Source of the DNA: Ruminococcaceae bacterium UBA7067
Lineage (GTDB): Bacteria > Bacillota > Clostridia > Oscillospirales > Acutalibacteraceae
Length of the DNA stretch: 16,342 nt
NCBI GenBank assembly: GCA_002493755.1
Contig: DKZT01000050.1
Location: 4,134 to 20,475, forward strand
Direction of reading: 5' to 3'
Below, one piece after another: positions 1 through 9,082 of the stretch. Each line of letters begins with the position of its first letter. Positions within the stretch are counted from its first letter, which is position 1. The notes under the pieces were generated by a model. The model did no database searches, was not told the origin of the DNA, and worked only from the letters and a program-made list of their open reading frames with translations. The translations under genes were made by a program, and so were the position numbers.

Positions 1-1118
1 ATCATTCCTATGAAGTTCGGAATATCAACGGAAATTGTGTTCTGACTCTGGCATGCTCTGAACGCTCCGAGAATACAGCACACAATGGCAACAAGCACAA
101 AAGCCGAAATTATGCCGGTGAAAACAGAGCCTACCGGAGATTTTGCCTTTTCAGCGTCTGCGGCATACTTTCCGTATTCGTCCTTATATGCGTTATCGGC
201 TACGCCGCCGTCTGCATTATTAAACACCTTTGTTGCATCATCGCCTGATGAATCGGGAGTCATATACTTGTATTCAAAAACGATTGAAGGGTTCTGTTTG
301 AACAGCTCAATATCGTCAAGCATTTCACGCGCGCTCTGGTAACGCAGCGACGGATTCTTCTGCATAGCCTTCAGCGTAATTTCCGCAAGTCCGTCGGGAA
401 CATCGGGGTTTACCTCTTTTATAGGCTTAGGAACCTCCTGAAGCTGCATTATAGCAACCGACACAGCGTTGTCTGCCTCAAAGGGCAGTCTGCCTGCGAG
501 CATTTCGTAAAGCATAACGCCTACCGAGTATATGTCGGTCTTGCCGTCGGTAAGCTCACCCTTAGCCTGTTCGGGGGCAATATAATGAACCGAGCCGATA
601 GCCTTATCGGTCATTGTTCTTGTTTCAACACTGCTGAATCGGGCGATGCCGAAATCTGTAACCTTAATTGTGCCGTCCTGCAAAAGCATAATATTCTGCG
701 GCTTAATATCACGGTGAACAATACCCTTACTGTGTGCGTGTTCAAGCGCCTGAAGAATTTGAGTTGTAAACAGCACTGCCTCTTTCCAGCTTATTTTATT
801 ATCCTGCAATTCGATATACTCCTTAAGAGTGATACCGTCAATATATTCCATTACGATGTACTGGATAACATCGCCGAAGCTCACGTCATAAACCTTTACA
901 ATATTAGGATGGTTTAAAACAGCGATAGCCTTTGATTCATTTTTAAATCTGCGAATAAACTCGTCATTAGCAGAGAACTCGTCTTTTAAAATTTTTATTG
1001 CAACCGTTCTGTCGTCAAGCGTGTCATAGGCACGGTAAACCATAGCCATTCCGCCTGCGCCGATAAGCTCATGTATTTCATATCTTCCGTCAAGCTTTTT
1101 GCCCGAATACTTATCCAT
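1..1118 (-). CDS. pknB: PASTA-type Ser/Thr protein kinase (partial, C-terminus beyond window)
   Basis: Membrane Ser/Thr kinase of the PknB/PrkC/Stk1 family, which senses muropeptides through extracellular PASTA repeats and phosphorylates cell-wall, division and translation proteins. My reverse-strand translation gives 372 codons from the ATG at 1118. A kinase domain spans about residues 11-275: Gly loop GAGGMAMV (20-27), VAIK lysine K42, catalytic loop HRDIKPQN (135-142), DFG (155-157) and APEQ (181-184). After a linker of about 50 residues comes one hydrophobic helix (about 331-353). The frame leaves the window just after VDIPNFIGM, which looks like the start of the first PASTA repeat. All catalytic residues are present. 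The start lies 3 bases after the phosphatase stop, with a GGAGA-type ribosome site inside the phosphatase gene, so the two are almost certainly translated together. The number of PASTA repeats cannot be seen. Confidence 0.95.
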   Translation of the reverse strand, partial: MDKYSGKKLDGRYEIHELIGAGGMAMVYRAYDTLDDRTVAIKILKDEFSANDEFIRRFKNESKAIAVLNHPNIVKVYDVSFGDVIQYIVMEYIDGITLKEYIELQDNKISWKEAVLFTTQILQALEHAHSKGIVHRDIKPQNIMLLQDGTIKVTDFGIARFSSVETRTMTDKAIGSVHYIAPEQAKGELTDGKTDIYSVGVMLYEMLAGRLPFEADNAVSVAIMQLQEVPKPIKEVNPDVPDGLAEITLKAMQKNPSLRYQSAREMLDDIELFKQNPSIVFEYKYMTPDSSGDDATKVFNNADGGVADNAYKDEYGKYAADAEKAKSPVGSVFTGIISAFVLVAIVCCILGAFRACQSQNTISVDIPNFIGM

Positions 1119-1121
1119 ATA

Positions 1122-1871
1122 TTAATCTTCTCCCAAATCTGATGAATTTGTAATTACCGCAACGGTAATGTTGTCGCTGCCGCCCAGCTCCTTTGCGGTG
1201 TCCACAAGCGCCTGCGTGTATTTTTCGCCGCCCGAAAGCCTTGCCATTCTGACAAATCCCGCCGGTCTTATGTAATTAGAAAGACCGTCCGTGCATACAA
1301 CAACATAATCATTGTCCTGAAATTCGCTCTCAATATAATCAAGATGTATTTCCGGAACAATTCCGAGAGCGCGTGTGATGATATTCTTATTCGGGTGAGC
1401 CATAGCCTGCTCTGAGGTGATTTCACCCTTTGCAACCATCTCCTGCACAACAGAATGGTCTATTGTAAGCTGCTTTATGCGCCTGCCGCGTATACTGTAA
1501 ACACGGCTGTCGCCAACGTGAACAATATGAAGCTTGCCGCTCTTGACAAGCACAAGCTCAACAGTAGTTCCCATTCCGCGAAGCTCCGGATCGTTTTTCT
1601 GAATTTTATACAGCTTATTGTTTGCTTTCTGAACGATTTCAGTAAGCAGATCGACAATTTCCTCATCGGTTAAGCTGTCTCTGTATCCCCTTTTAAGTCT
1701 GCGTGATATTTCCTTAACCGCAACGGAGCTTGCAACGTTGCCGCCGTTTGCGCCGCCCATACCGTCACATACAACAGCCCAGGCAGCATCTCCCGAAAAA
1801 ACTCCGCCTGTGCAGGCATCCTGGTTTGTTGAGCGCACCAGACCTATATCGCTTTTTAAAAATACTTCCAA
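1122..1871 (-). CDS. stp: PP2C-family Ser/Thr protein phosphatase (PrpC/Stp1)
   Basis: Cytosolic Mn/Mg-dependent phosphatase that reverses phosphorylation by the adjacent kinase. The 249-residue product is the normal length for bacterial PrpC/Stp. PP2C motifs appear in order: DIGLVRSTNQDA near the N-terminus, metal-binding VCDGMGGANGG (D36), GMGTT, HVGDSR, the CTDGLSN metal site, and GGSDNITVAVI near the C-terminus. All acidic metal ligands expected for the family seem present. The start is a TTG at 1871; it is favoured because GGGAGG lies about 7 bases upstream. It lies 36 bases after rlmN and 3 bases before the kinase, the usual Firmicutes rlmN-stp-pknB order. Confidence 0.95.
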   Translation of the reverse strand: MEVFLKSDIGLVRSTNQDACTGGVFSGDAAWAVVCDGMGGANGGNVASSVAVKEISRRLKRGYRDSLTDEEIVDLLTEIVQKANNKLYKIQKNDPELRGMGTTVELVLVKSGKLHIVHVGDSRVYSIRGRRIKQLTIDHSVVQEMVAKGEITSEQAMAHPNKNIITRALGIVPEIHLDYIESEFQDNDYVVVCTDGLSNYIRPAGFVRMARLSGGEKYTQALVDTAKELGGSDNITVAVITNSSDLGED

Positions 1872-1907
1872 ACTGTAACCTCCCTTTGGTTAACAGAATA
1901 TCTATTG

Positions 1908-2951
1908 TCAGCTTTCTGCGTCCTTAACCCTGCCCCTGAGCTGTCCGCAGGAGGCATTTATATCTGAGCCGAGAGTACGGCGGATTGTCGCCGGTATTCC
2001 GTGACTGTTAAGATAATCGCAAAAAGCGTTAAGGCTTTTTTTGCCGCTTTTTTTGTAGCCGGTTTTGTCAACCTCGTTGACGGGAATAAGATTAACGTGA
2101 CAAAGCATACCCTTAAGCCTTGAGCAAAGCTCGGCGGCACAGGTGATTGAATCGTTTACCTCGGCTATCATAGCGTATTCAAAGGTTATTCTCCTGCCTG
2201 TTTTATCGGCATACTCCCTGCAAGATGACAAAAGCTCATCTATGGGAAAGCGCTTATTTACAGGCATTGTTGCACTTCTTATTTCGTCATTTGGCGCGTG
2301 AAGCGACACCGAAAGCGTAATCTGGAGCTTTAAATCCGCAAGCGCCCTTATCTTATCGGCAAGACCGCAGGTGGATACAGCTATATGACGCATACCGATG
2401 TTCATTCCGTCATCGTCCGAAACAAGGTGAAGAAATTTTATCACATTGTCGTAATTATCAAGCGGCTCGCCCATACCCATCAGAACCACGTTTGAAATAC
2501 GCACGTTCCGGTCCTTTTCCATTGTCTGAAGCTGGCTGAGCATTTCTCCTGCGGTAAGACTGCGGCGGAAGCCGCCCTGCCCTGTTGCACAGAAGGTACA
2601 GCCCATTTTACAGCCTGCCTGAGTTGAAATACACGCTGAGTAGCCGTGATGATAGCTCATAAGCACAGCCTCGACATATTCGCCGTCATTTAATGAAAAA
2701 AGATACTTTACTGTACTATCATAACAAGAAATCAACTTTTTTTCAATAGCTGAATCGGATATATAGTAATTTTCCTTAAGTTTTTCCCGTAAATTTTTAG
2801 AAAGATTAAGCATTTCATCAAAGGACTGCACATATTTTTTGTGAAGCCACAGAAAAATCTGCTTTGCTCTGTACTTCGGCTCGCCTATTGACGAAAGAGC
2901 CTCTTCAAGCTCCTTTATGCTCAATGACTTTATATCCTGCAAATTATTCAC
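1908..2951 (-). CDS. rlmN: 23S rRNA (A2503-C2)/tRNA (A37-C2) methyltransferase RlmN
   Basis: Radical-SAM enzyme that methylates C2 of A2503 in 23S rRNA and A37 of some tRNAs, using a 4Fe-4S cluster and a methylated-cysteine intermediate. The product is 347 residues, typical length. The cluster motif CKMGCTFC (C114, C118, C121) is followed by ATGQGGFRR. GMGEPLDN and the SVSLHAPN segment are present, and SCGQLRG near the C-terminus carries the expected second catalytic cysteine. A GTG at 2951 overlaps the rsmB end by 8 bases, but AAGG lies very close to it. An in-frame TTG at 2942 has better spacing, so the true start may be three codons later. The gene is translationally coupled to rsmB. Confidence 0.95.
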   Translation of the reverse strand: MNNLQDIKSLSIKELEEALSSIGEPKYRAKQIFLWLHKKYVQSFDEMLNLSKNLREKLKENYYISDSAIEKKLISCYDSTVKYLFSLNDGEYVEAVLMSYHHGYSACISTQAGCKMGCTFCATGQGGFRRSLTAGEMLSQLQTMEKDRNVRISNVVLMGMGEPLDNYDNVIKFLHLVSDDDGMNIGMRHIAVSTCGLADKIRALADLKLQITLSVSLHAPNDEIRSATMPVNKRFPIDELLSSCREYADKTGRRITFEYAMIAEVNDSITCAAELCSRLKGMLCHVNLIPVNEVDKTGYKKSGKKSLNAFCDYLNSHGIPATIRRTLGSDINASCGQLRGRVKDAES

Positions 2952-4278
2952 ACCTTACAAATGCGCTGACAAAGAAGCCGTCGGTGTTGTACTCAGACGG
3001 CAAAAGCGTCAGACAGTTATCGTTTTCGGGTATTATGCGTTTTACACCATCGGGAAGCTTAAGCGCAAGCGGCTTAAAGCTTTTATTCTCAGCGAGAAAT
3101 TTGACTGCAACAGCATTATTTTCAGCTTTGTTAAGAGTACAGGTCGAATATAATAATACTCCATCTTTTTTAACAAGCTGTGAAGATTTTATGAGTATTT
3201 TGTATTGCAGGGCAGGCAAATCGGAAAAATCGTCCGTATTCTTATATCTTATCTCAGGCTTGCGGCGCATAACTCCCAAGCCCGAACACGGAACATCGCA
3301 GATAACCTTATCGGCTAACGGACTGTCTGCGCCCGATAAAGCGTCACGGACAGCCGCGCTGATAATGTCAATGCCGAGCCGTTTTGCTGTTTTTGAGATA
3401 AGCTCAACCTTATGCGGATGCAAATCGTATGAGAAAATCTTGCCCTTGTTCTTCATCAGGACGGCAGATTTGAAGCTTTTACCTCCAGGAGCAGAGCAGA
3501 CATCAACAACCGTGTCGCAGCTTTGAGGATTTAAAAGCTCAATCGCAAGCTGTGAGGCTTCGTCCTGAATATAGAACAGTCCCTGCTTAAATGCTTCAAG
3601 CTCCTCTATTGAGCCTGTGTCAAACAGCTCAAGTGAATTTTTCGCAAGCTCTGACGGCTGTGCCTTTACTCCCTGCTGTGACAGACTGTCAATAAGCTCC
3701 TGAGCTGTTGTTTTAAGCGTATTGACAGCCGCAGTTACGGGCGGTCTGCCGAACAGCGATTTCAGTATTTCCTCGGTATATTCCTCGCCGTAGGAATCAT
3801 CAAGTATTTTTATAATATCAGTCGGGCAGGAGTATGTAAACGAAAGATACTCCTCTCTGTTCTGTTTTATGTCGGGCGTTTTGTAAGCCTTATCCGCACG
3901 CAGAAATGAACGCAGAACGCCGTTGATAAATCCCGAGGATTTTGTAAGCCTTAAGGATTTGCACAGCTTTACTGCTTCATTCACAGCGGCGCTGTCGGGG
4001 ATTTTATCAAGATATAAAAGCTGATAAATCGCCGTTTCAAGCAGTATAAGCACCTTATCCTCTATTTTCCTGATTGGAATTGACGAATACTGCCGTATTA
4101 TCTTGTCGAGCGTGAGCCTGCGCTCAAGCACGCCGTAAAAGATGGCAGACGCAAGAGCAGCGTCACGGCGGTCAAGCTGTGACGCTTTTATGGCTCGGTT
4201 TATCTCAATATTTGAATATGCGTTGTTGTAAAGCACGTTGTAAAGCGCCTTGAACGCAGTTTTTCTGCTGTTAGCCAT
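2944..4278 (-). CDS. rsmB: 16S rRNA (cytosine967-C5)-methyltransferase RsmB
   Basis: SAM-dependent methyltransferase that makes m5C967 in 16S rRNA. The 444 residues fit the two-part family layout: an N-terminal NusB-like helical RNA-binding domain (about 1-130) and a C-terminal Rossmann methyltransferase. SAM-binding DVCSAPGGKS is at about 259-268. CDVPCSGLGVMRRKPEIRY carries the PC cysteine (C331), and YSTCTL carries the nucleophile-type TC cysteine (C380). The ATG at 4278 has AAGGAG about 10 bases upstream. It lies 17 bases after the membrane peptidase gene and overlaps rlmN by 8 bases. No anomaly seen. Confidence 0.95.
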   Translation of the reverse strand: MANSRKTAFKALYNVLYNNAYSNIEINRAIKASQLDRRDAALASAIFYGVLERRLTLDKIIRQYSSIPIRKIEDKVLILLETAIYQLLYLDKIPDSAAVNEAVKLCKSLRLTKSSGFINGVLRSFLRADKAYKTPDIKQNREEYLSFTYSCPTDIIKILDDSYGEEYTEEILKSLFGRPPVTAAVNTLKTTAQELIDSLSQQGVKAQPSELAKNSLELFDTGSIEELEAFKQGLFYIQDEASQLAIELLNPQSCDTVVDVCSAPGGKSFKSAVLMKNKGKIFSYDLHPHKVELISKTAKRLGIDIISAAVRDALSGADSPLADKVICDVPCSGLGVMRRKPEIRYKNTDDFSDLPALQYKILIKSSQLVKKDGVLLYSTCTLNKAENNAVAVKFLAENKSFKPLALKLPDGVKRIIPENDNCLTLLPSEYNTDGFFVSAFVRCE

Positions 4279-4295
4279 AGCGCATATGCTCCTTT

Positions 4296-5003
4296 TTAAT
4301 TTCTTCTGCTTCTGCCTGCTGCTATTACAAGCAAGCGCAAAAGGCTCATTATTGATGAAAAAGCCGCCGCAACATATGTCATAGCCGCTGCCGAAAGCAC
4401 CGCCTTTGCGCCTGAATATTCGTCCTGTGCGCTCAGCGTATTTGTTGATTTAATAATCTGCAAGGCTCTGCGGCTTGCGTTAAATTCAACCGGCAGAGTG
4501 ACGAGTGAAAATACAACTGTAAGAGAAAACAGCGCAATTCCGATATACAGAACTATCTCATACTGAACAGGCAGGAAAAGTCCGATAAGAATTACAATCC
4601 ACGAAAGCTTAGAGCCGATATTTACGGCAGGAACTATTGCACTGCGGATTTTATTCGGAACATAACCTACTGCGTGTTGAACGGCGTGTCCTGCCTCGTG
4701 TGCGGCTACTCCGACAGCCGCTATTGTTGCGCTGTTATACACCGCATCGGAAAGTCTTATCGTGTTTGTGCGAGGGTCGAAATGGTCGGTAAGCCTGCCG
4801 CTTACGTGCTCAATACGGACATTTGTTATGCCGTGCGAGGCAAGCACATTGTAAGCCGCCTGTGCGCCTGTTATCGCTCGGCGGTTGCCGATTTTAGAGT
4901 ACTTGGCAAATGCGGAATTAACCCTTGCCGAAGCGATAAAGGAAATTATTATTGCAGGCAGAATAAATATCAGGTAGGTTTTATCGAAGTAATAAAGGCT
5001 CAT
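4296..5003 (-). CDS. YugP-like zinc-dependent membrane protease (Zn_peptidase_2 family)
   Basis: Predicted integral-membrane metallopeptidase of the YugP/Zn_peptidase_2 group; the physiological substrate is unknown. The product is 235 residues. It has an N-terminal hydrophobic helix, a cytosolic-looking stretch ending in VGVAAHEAGHAVQHAVGY with the HEXXH zinc motif (HEAGH), then two close hydrophobic helices and a further C-terminal one. I chose the ATG at 5003 because AGAGGTG lies just upstream; a GTG at 5012 would sit inside that ribosome site. It is inserted 12 bases after fmt and before rsmB, a position common in Clostridia but not part of the Bacillus version of this operon. Confidence 0.88.
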   Translation of the reverse strand: MSLYYFDKTYLIFILPAIIISFIASARVNSAFAKYSKIGNRRAITGAQAAYNVLASHGITNVRIEHVSGRLTDHFDPRTNTIRLSDAVYNSATIAAVGVAAHEAGHAVQHAVGYVPNKIRSAIVPAVNIGSKLSWIVILIGLFLPVQYEIVLYIGIALFSLTVVFSLVTLPVEFNASRRALQIIKSTNTLSAQDEYSGAKAVLSAAAMTYVAAAFSSIMSLLRLLVIAAGRSRRN

Positions 5004-5015
5004 AATAAACACCTC

Positions 5016-5933
5016 TTATTCAAATTTATCACCAATATCAAGCTTGTGTCCGTTTAAAAACGAACGGCTGTCCATTCTCTTTTTACCCTCAAGCTGAAGC
5101 TCGTTAATAATCACACTGCCGCTGCCGCAGGCAACCTCAAGCGGTGAAAGCGAGATAACCTCGCCCGGATTTCCCTGTCTGTCCGACAAGTCGGTGCTGT
5201 GGATTTTTACCCTTTTGCCGTTTACTGACGAAATCGCAACAGGCCACGGACTTAAGCCTCTTACCTTATTATGCACCTGAGAGGCAGACACATTCCAGTC
5301 GATTTGGCAAAGCGACTTATCGAGCATAGGAGCATAGCAGCTTTGGCTGTCGTCCTGCTTTTCACGCTGTGCAGTGCCGTTTTCAAGCTCTTTAAGCGTT
5401 TCAACAATTAGCGAAGCGCCAAGTGATGACAGCTTGTCGTGAAGCTGTCCTGCCGTTTCGTTTTCACCGATTTCACAAGTTTTCTTCTTTATCATATCGC
5501 CTGTGTCGAGTCCGACGTCCATATACATTGCAGTAACGCCTGTTTCACGCTCGCCGTTTAATACGCTCCACTGAATCGGAGCCGCACCTCTGTATTTCGG
5601 AAGCAGAGATGCGTGAACATTTATACAGCCGTACTTCGGCAAGTCAAGAATAGCTTTCGGTAATATTTTGCCGTAAGCCACTACAACTATGCACTCGGGC
5701 GAAAGCTCAGAAAGAATCGTCAGAGCTTCGCCGTCCTTAAGCGTTTTCGGCTGATACACGGGGATATTATGCTCAAGTGCCGTAACCTTAACAGGCGGCG
5801 GCGCAAGGGCATAGCCTCTGCCCTTTGGCTTGTCGGGCTGAGTAAATGCACCGACTACATCATAGCCTGCATTTATCAGTGCTTCAAGGCACGGCACGGC
5901 AAAATCGGGCGTACCCATAAATACTACTCTCAT
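5016..5933 (-). CDS. fmt: Methionyl-tRNA formyltransferase
   Basis: Formylates Met-tRNAi with 10-formyl-tetrahydrofolate to make the bacterial initiator. The product is about 305 residues, normal length. MRVVFMGTPDFAVP opens the Rossmann domain, and CINVHASLLPKYRGAAPIQW carries the catalytic Asn and His (N105, H107). The catalytic Asp is in GLDTGDM (D143). A smaller C-terminal OB-like domain for tRNA binding follows (about 205-305, including NKVRGLSPWPVA). I use the ATG at 5933, which gives the usual MRVVFMG start; a GTG at 5945 overlapping the def stop is also possible. The gene is coupled to def and works with it at the two ends of formyl-Met metabolism. Confidence 0.95.
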   Translation of the reverse strand: MRVVFMGTPDFAVPCLEALINAGYDVVGAFTQPDKPKGRGYALAPPPVKVTALEHNIPVYQPKTLKDGEALTILSELSPECIVVVAYGKILPKAILDLPKYGCINVHASLLPKYRGAAPIQWSVLNGERETGVTAMYMDVGLDTGDMIKKKTCEIGENETAGQLHDKLSSLGASLIVETLKELENGTAQREKQDDSQSCYAPMLDKSLCQIDWNVSASQVHNKVRGLSPWPVAISSVNGKRVKIHSTDLSDRQGNPGEVISLSPLEVACGSGSVIINELQLEGKKRMDSRSFLNGHKLDIGDKFE

Positions 5934-5941
5934 TTTATCAC

Positions 5942-6412
5942 TCACTTTCCCGAAAGCTCGGCAGGATTCACCTTTTTGATAATATACTTTGTGAATAATA
6001 TACCCTCAAGATGGTCACATTCGTGACAAAATGCCTTGGCGAGCAGTCCCTCGCCGTCCATTGTAAACTCGTTGCCGTGTCTGTCCTGCGCCTTTATCGT
6101 TGCATACATCGGTCTGTTGGTTATTCCCCATACCTCAGGGCAGGAAAGACAGCCCTCAATCGACTGCTGAACGCCCTTTGTCTTGATTACCTCGGGATTG
6201 ATAAATTCAACCACCTTTTCGCCCGTGTCAATTACCACGACTCTTTTTAAAACTCCAACCTGCGGAGCCGCCAGACCTACGCCGCCAGACTGAGCGAGTG
6301 TTTCCTTCATATCGTCAAGAAGCTCAAAAAGACGGGCGTCAAATTTTTCAACAGGACGGCACTTTTTTGTCAGAACGCTGTCGCCCTGCTTTACGATATT
6401 TCTTATTGCCAC
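5942..6412 (-). CDS. def: Peptide deformylase
   Basis: Metal-dependent hydrolase that removes the N-formyl group from nascent proteins. All three signature motifs are intact: GVGLAAPQVG, EGCLS (metal-binding Cys) and HECDH (two metal His and the catalytic Glu). It is about 156 residues, a compact Gram-positive form. The start is uncertain: GTG at 6412 gives the family-typical MAIRNIVKQGD, TTG at 6415 has better spacing from the AAGGA that overlaps the priA stop, and GTG at 6421 is too close to that site. It lies between priA and fmt as in most Firmicutes. Confidence 0.94.
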   Translation of the reverse strand: MAIRNIVKQGDSVLTKKCRPVEKFDARLFELLDDMKETLAQSGGVGLAAPQVGVLKRVVVIDTGEKVVEFINPEVIKTKGVQQSIEGCLSCPEVWGITNRPMYATIKAQDRHGNEFTMDGEGLLAKAFCHECDHLEGILFTKYIIKKVNPAELSGK

Positions 6413-6425
6413 CAAAACCACATCC

Positions 6426-8879
6426 TTACAGTATTGATTCGGGATTTACATCTACATATACTGTCACCTTTGAATATTTGCTGATTTTTGCGAAATCAAC
6501 AAGAAGCTGTGACAGCATTGCGCGGAAATCCCTGCTGTTTTTATATTTTAAAACTGTTTTATATCTGAATTTATTGCTTACCTTTTTTACAGCCGCCGCA
6601 GTCGGACCAAGCACGCGAAGCGGAAGCCTCGGGAAATTTTCGGCGGCGCTTTTGCACAAAAGACGTGTGCACTCTCTTGCCGCATTTGCGGTCAGAAGCT
6701 CATTATCGCCGACAAAGCCTATCATACAAATATCGGAGAACGGCGGATACAAAAGCCCTCGCCGCATTGCAAGCTCCGTTTGATAAAACGCTGTGTAATC
6801 CTGCATAGCCGCAAGGTTAATAACGTGATTATCGGGAGTAAAGGTCTGTATAACGGCTCTGCCCGGGCAATCTCCCCTGCCTGCCCTGCCGACAACCTGA
6901 GTGAGAAGCGAAAAGCTCCGTTCAAAGCTTCTGTAATCATCGCTGTATAATATCTGGTCGGCAGACAAAACGCCGACAAGAGTGACATTCGGGAAGTCAA
7001 GTCCCTTTGCAACCATCTGAGTGCCGACAAGAATATCATACTCGCCAAGTTTGAACGCGCCGAGCAAGGCTTCGTGCGAATTTTTGCGCATTGTTGCGTC
7101 AGCGTCAAGACGAAGTATTCTTGCGCTCGGAAGCAATGCCGCAAGCGTTTCCTCCGCCCTTTGCGTTCCCGTACCCGAAAAACGCAGTCCGTGCTCGTGG
7201 CAGGACGGACAGATGTCGGTCATACTCATTGAATAGCCGCAGTAGTGGCACATCAGGCGGTTATTCGCCGAGTGATAGGTAAGAGAAATTGAGCAGTTCG
7301 GGCAGCTCACTACCTCCTTGCAGTGACGGCAGGCGACAAAGGTGTTGTAGCCTCTGCGGTTCAAAAGCAGTATCGACTGCTTTCCGTCGGCAAGATTCTC
7401 CTGCAGGCTTTGAAGCAACACAGATGAAACAACGGTTTTATTGCCCTGCTCCTGCTCAATGTTCATATCTGCGACAAGCACAGGCGGAAGCTGTGCCTTG
7501 CCGTAACGCTTGCTTAAAGTAAAGAGTGAATAAACTCCGCTTTGCGCCTTATAAAAGCTTTCGATGCTCGGAGTTGCCGAGGACAAAAGCAGCATACAGG
7601 AATTATCCTTGCACCTGAACTTGGCAACCTCTCTTGCGTGATAGCGAGGTGTACTTTCTGATTTATAAGTATATTCCTGTTCCTCGTCAATAATGATTAA
7701 TCCGAGGTTCTGAACAGGGGCGAAAACAGCGCTTCTTGTGCCGATGGCTATTTTTGCCTCTCCGCAGCGCACCCTTTTCCATTCGTTTAGTCTTTCACCG
7801 AGAGAGAGAGCACTGTGAAAAACCGCAACACTTCCGCCGTACCGAGATTTGAAAATATTGATAATCTGCGGCGTGAGCGCAATTTCGGGCACCATAACAA
7901 TTATGCCCCTGCCGTCCCTTGAAACTCTGTCAATAAGCTTCATAAAAACGGAGGTTTTGCCCGAGCCTGTAACGCCGTAAAGCAGCGACACACAAGGCTG
8001 TGCGCTCTCATATTTTTCACACAGTCCGATATAAGCTCTGTTCTGCTCCTCGGTAAGGCATATTTCCTTTACCGTGTCGCTTTGATTTGCCTTCTCTGCG
8101 TGCTTGATAACCTCACGGTCAAAGTATCTGACAACACCCTTTTTTACAAGCGCGTCAACAACCGCTTTAGTGTAGCCCGTGAAATAGGTTATTTCTCTGA
8201 GGGAAATTTCACCTGCCATTCTGACAAGCTCCAGAACCTCATTCTGCTTCTGCGTGAGCGCTTCACAATCACAGTCAGCGCACAGCTCAACCATTTTTTC
8301 GCTCAGGTCACCAACACGCCTGACTGCGCTCTCGCTTGATATAATCACGCCTCTTGAGCAAAGCTCATCAAGCAGCTTTGTGTTGTAATCAAGCTCTAAA
8401 GCTGAGCATATTTCCTGTCTTGAAACAGGGTGATTGACAGCGCCTAAAAATGAAGTAATTGCTTTTTCAGCTTCATCAAGAAGTCCGATGCCGCTAAATT
8501 CAGCGTTCAGGCTGTACATTTCCTTGATTTTATAATTGAAGCCTGCAGGCAGCATAGCCTTCGCCGCTTCATAATATGTGCAGAAATACTGCGATTTCAT
8601 AAAGCAGGCAAGCCTGAGCATTTCCTTTGACAAAAGCGGCTCTCTGTCTAATACAACGGAAATTTTCTTAAGCCGCTTTGTGGTTTCATCGCCGCTTATC
8701 ACATCAAAGACAATACCCTGCCGCTGTTTTTTTGATTTGCCGAAAGGTATCATAACACGGCAGCCGACAAGGGTTTGCGCGTTCATTTCCTCGCCTGCTT
8801 CGTAATCAAAGAGCTTATCAAAGCCAAAGGCGGCGTTTTCAACCGCCACCCTGCAAATAGTTTTATTCTTATCAGTCAT
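6426..8879 (-). CDS. priA: Primosomal protein N' (replication restart helicase PriA)
   Basis: Superfamily 2 3'-5' DNA helicase that recognises stalled forks and reloads the replisome. At 817 residues it is full length. An N-terminal 3'-DNA-binding part and winged-helix region cover about 1-275. Walker A is GVTGSGKT (302-309), the motif II box reads DEEQ (398-401), and PRYHARE follows at 411-417. Eight zinc-binding cysteines occur in four CxxC pairs (517/520, 526/529, 544/547, 557/560). Motif V is QMVAKGLDFPNV and motif VI is QVVGRAGRG. The usual DEEH is DEEQ here, a conservative oddity; I checked the codon (CAG). It overlaps the rpoZ end by 8 bases. coaBC, often just upstream in this operon, is missing. 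Confidence 0.97.
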   Translation of the reverse strand: MTDKNKTICRVAVENAAFGFDKLFDYEAGEEMNAQTLVGCRVMIPFGKSKKQRQGIVFDVISGDETTKRLKKISVVLDREPLLSKEMLRLACFMKSQYFCTYYEAAKAMLPAGFNYKIKEMYSLNAEFSGIGLLDEAEKAITSFLGAVNHPVSRQEICSALELDYNTKLLDELCSRGVIISSESAVRRVGDLSEKMVELCADCDCEALTQKQNEVLELVRMAGEISLREITYFTGYTKAVVDALVKKGVVRYFDREVIKHAEKANQSDTVKEICLTEEQNRAYIGLCEKYESAQPCVSLLYGVTGSGKTSVFMKLIDRVSRDGRGIIVMVPEIALTPQIINIFKSRYGGSVAVFHSALSLGERLNEWKRVRCGEAKIAIGTRSAVFAPVQNLGLIIIDEEQEYTYKSESTPRYHAREVAKFRCKDNSCMLLLSSATPSIESFYKAQSGVYSLFTLSKRYGKAQLPPVLVADMNIEQEQGNKTVVSSVLLQSLQENLADGKQSILLLNRRGYNTFVACRHCKEVVSCPNCSISLTYHSANNRLMCHYCGYSMSMTDICPSCHEHGLRFSGTGTQRAEETLAALLPSARILRLDADATMRKNSHEALLGAFKLGEYDILVGTQMVAKGLDFPNVTLVGVLSADQILYSDDYRSFERSFSLLTQVVGRAGRGDCPGRAVIQTFTPDNHVINLAAMQDYTAFYQTELAMRRGLLYPPFSDICMIGFVGDNELLTANAARECTRLLCKSAAENFPRLPLRVLGPTAAAVKKVSNKFRYKTVLKYKNSRDFRAMLSQLLVDFAKISKYSKVTVYVDVNPESIL

Positions 8880-9081
8880 TTACATCAGGTTCAAGAATGC
8901 TGTAACGGTGCTGCTTAAAATCCTCAATAGCCATCAGAACAGGCTTTTTGTCGGTTACAATACCCTCGGCTTCAAACTCTGAGGCAATCTCTCTCGCTCT
9001 TTTCGCTACGCCTACTACCAAAGCATATCTTGTCGTTCTGTTTGCCAGCATATCGTCGATTGACGGTCTAACCATATTCAT
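8872..9081 (-). CDS. rpoZ: DNA-directed RNA polymerase subunit omega
   Basis: Small RNA polymerase subunit that wraps the C-terminal tail of beta' and helps assembly. It is 69 residues, the usual Firmicutes length. MVRPSIDDMLANRTTRYALVVGVAKRAREI matches the conserved omega core in its order of residues (the RYALV..VAKRARE helix), and a short acidic tail follows. It starts one base after the gmk stop, with AAGGAGA about 10 bases upstream inside gmk; a second Met two codons later is possible. The stop overlaps priA by 8 bases. The gmk-rpoZ pairing is classical. Confidence 0.93.
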   Translation of the reverse strand: MNMVRPSIDDMLANRTTRYALVVGVAKRAREIASEFEAEGIVTDKKPVLMAIEDFKQHRYSILEPDVND

Positions 9082-9082
9082 A

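Noticed and set aside
585..917. Plus-strand open frame of 110 residues
   Set aside because: Lies entirely opposite the kinase domain whose catalytic motifs read on the minus strand; no ribosome site and no family-like sequence.
2864..3526. Plus-strand open frame of 220 residues
   Set aside because: Antisense to rlmN and rsmB, both with intact motifs; composition looks like a shadow of the opposite strand.
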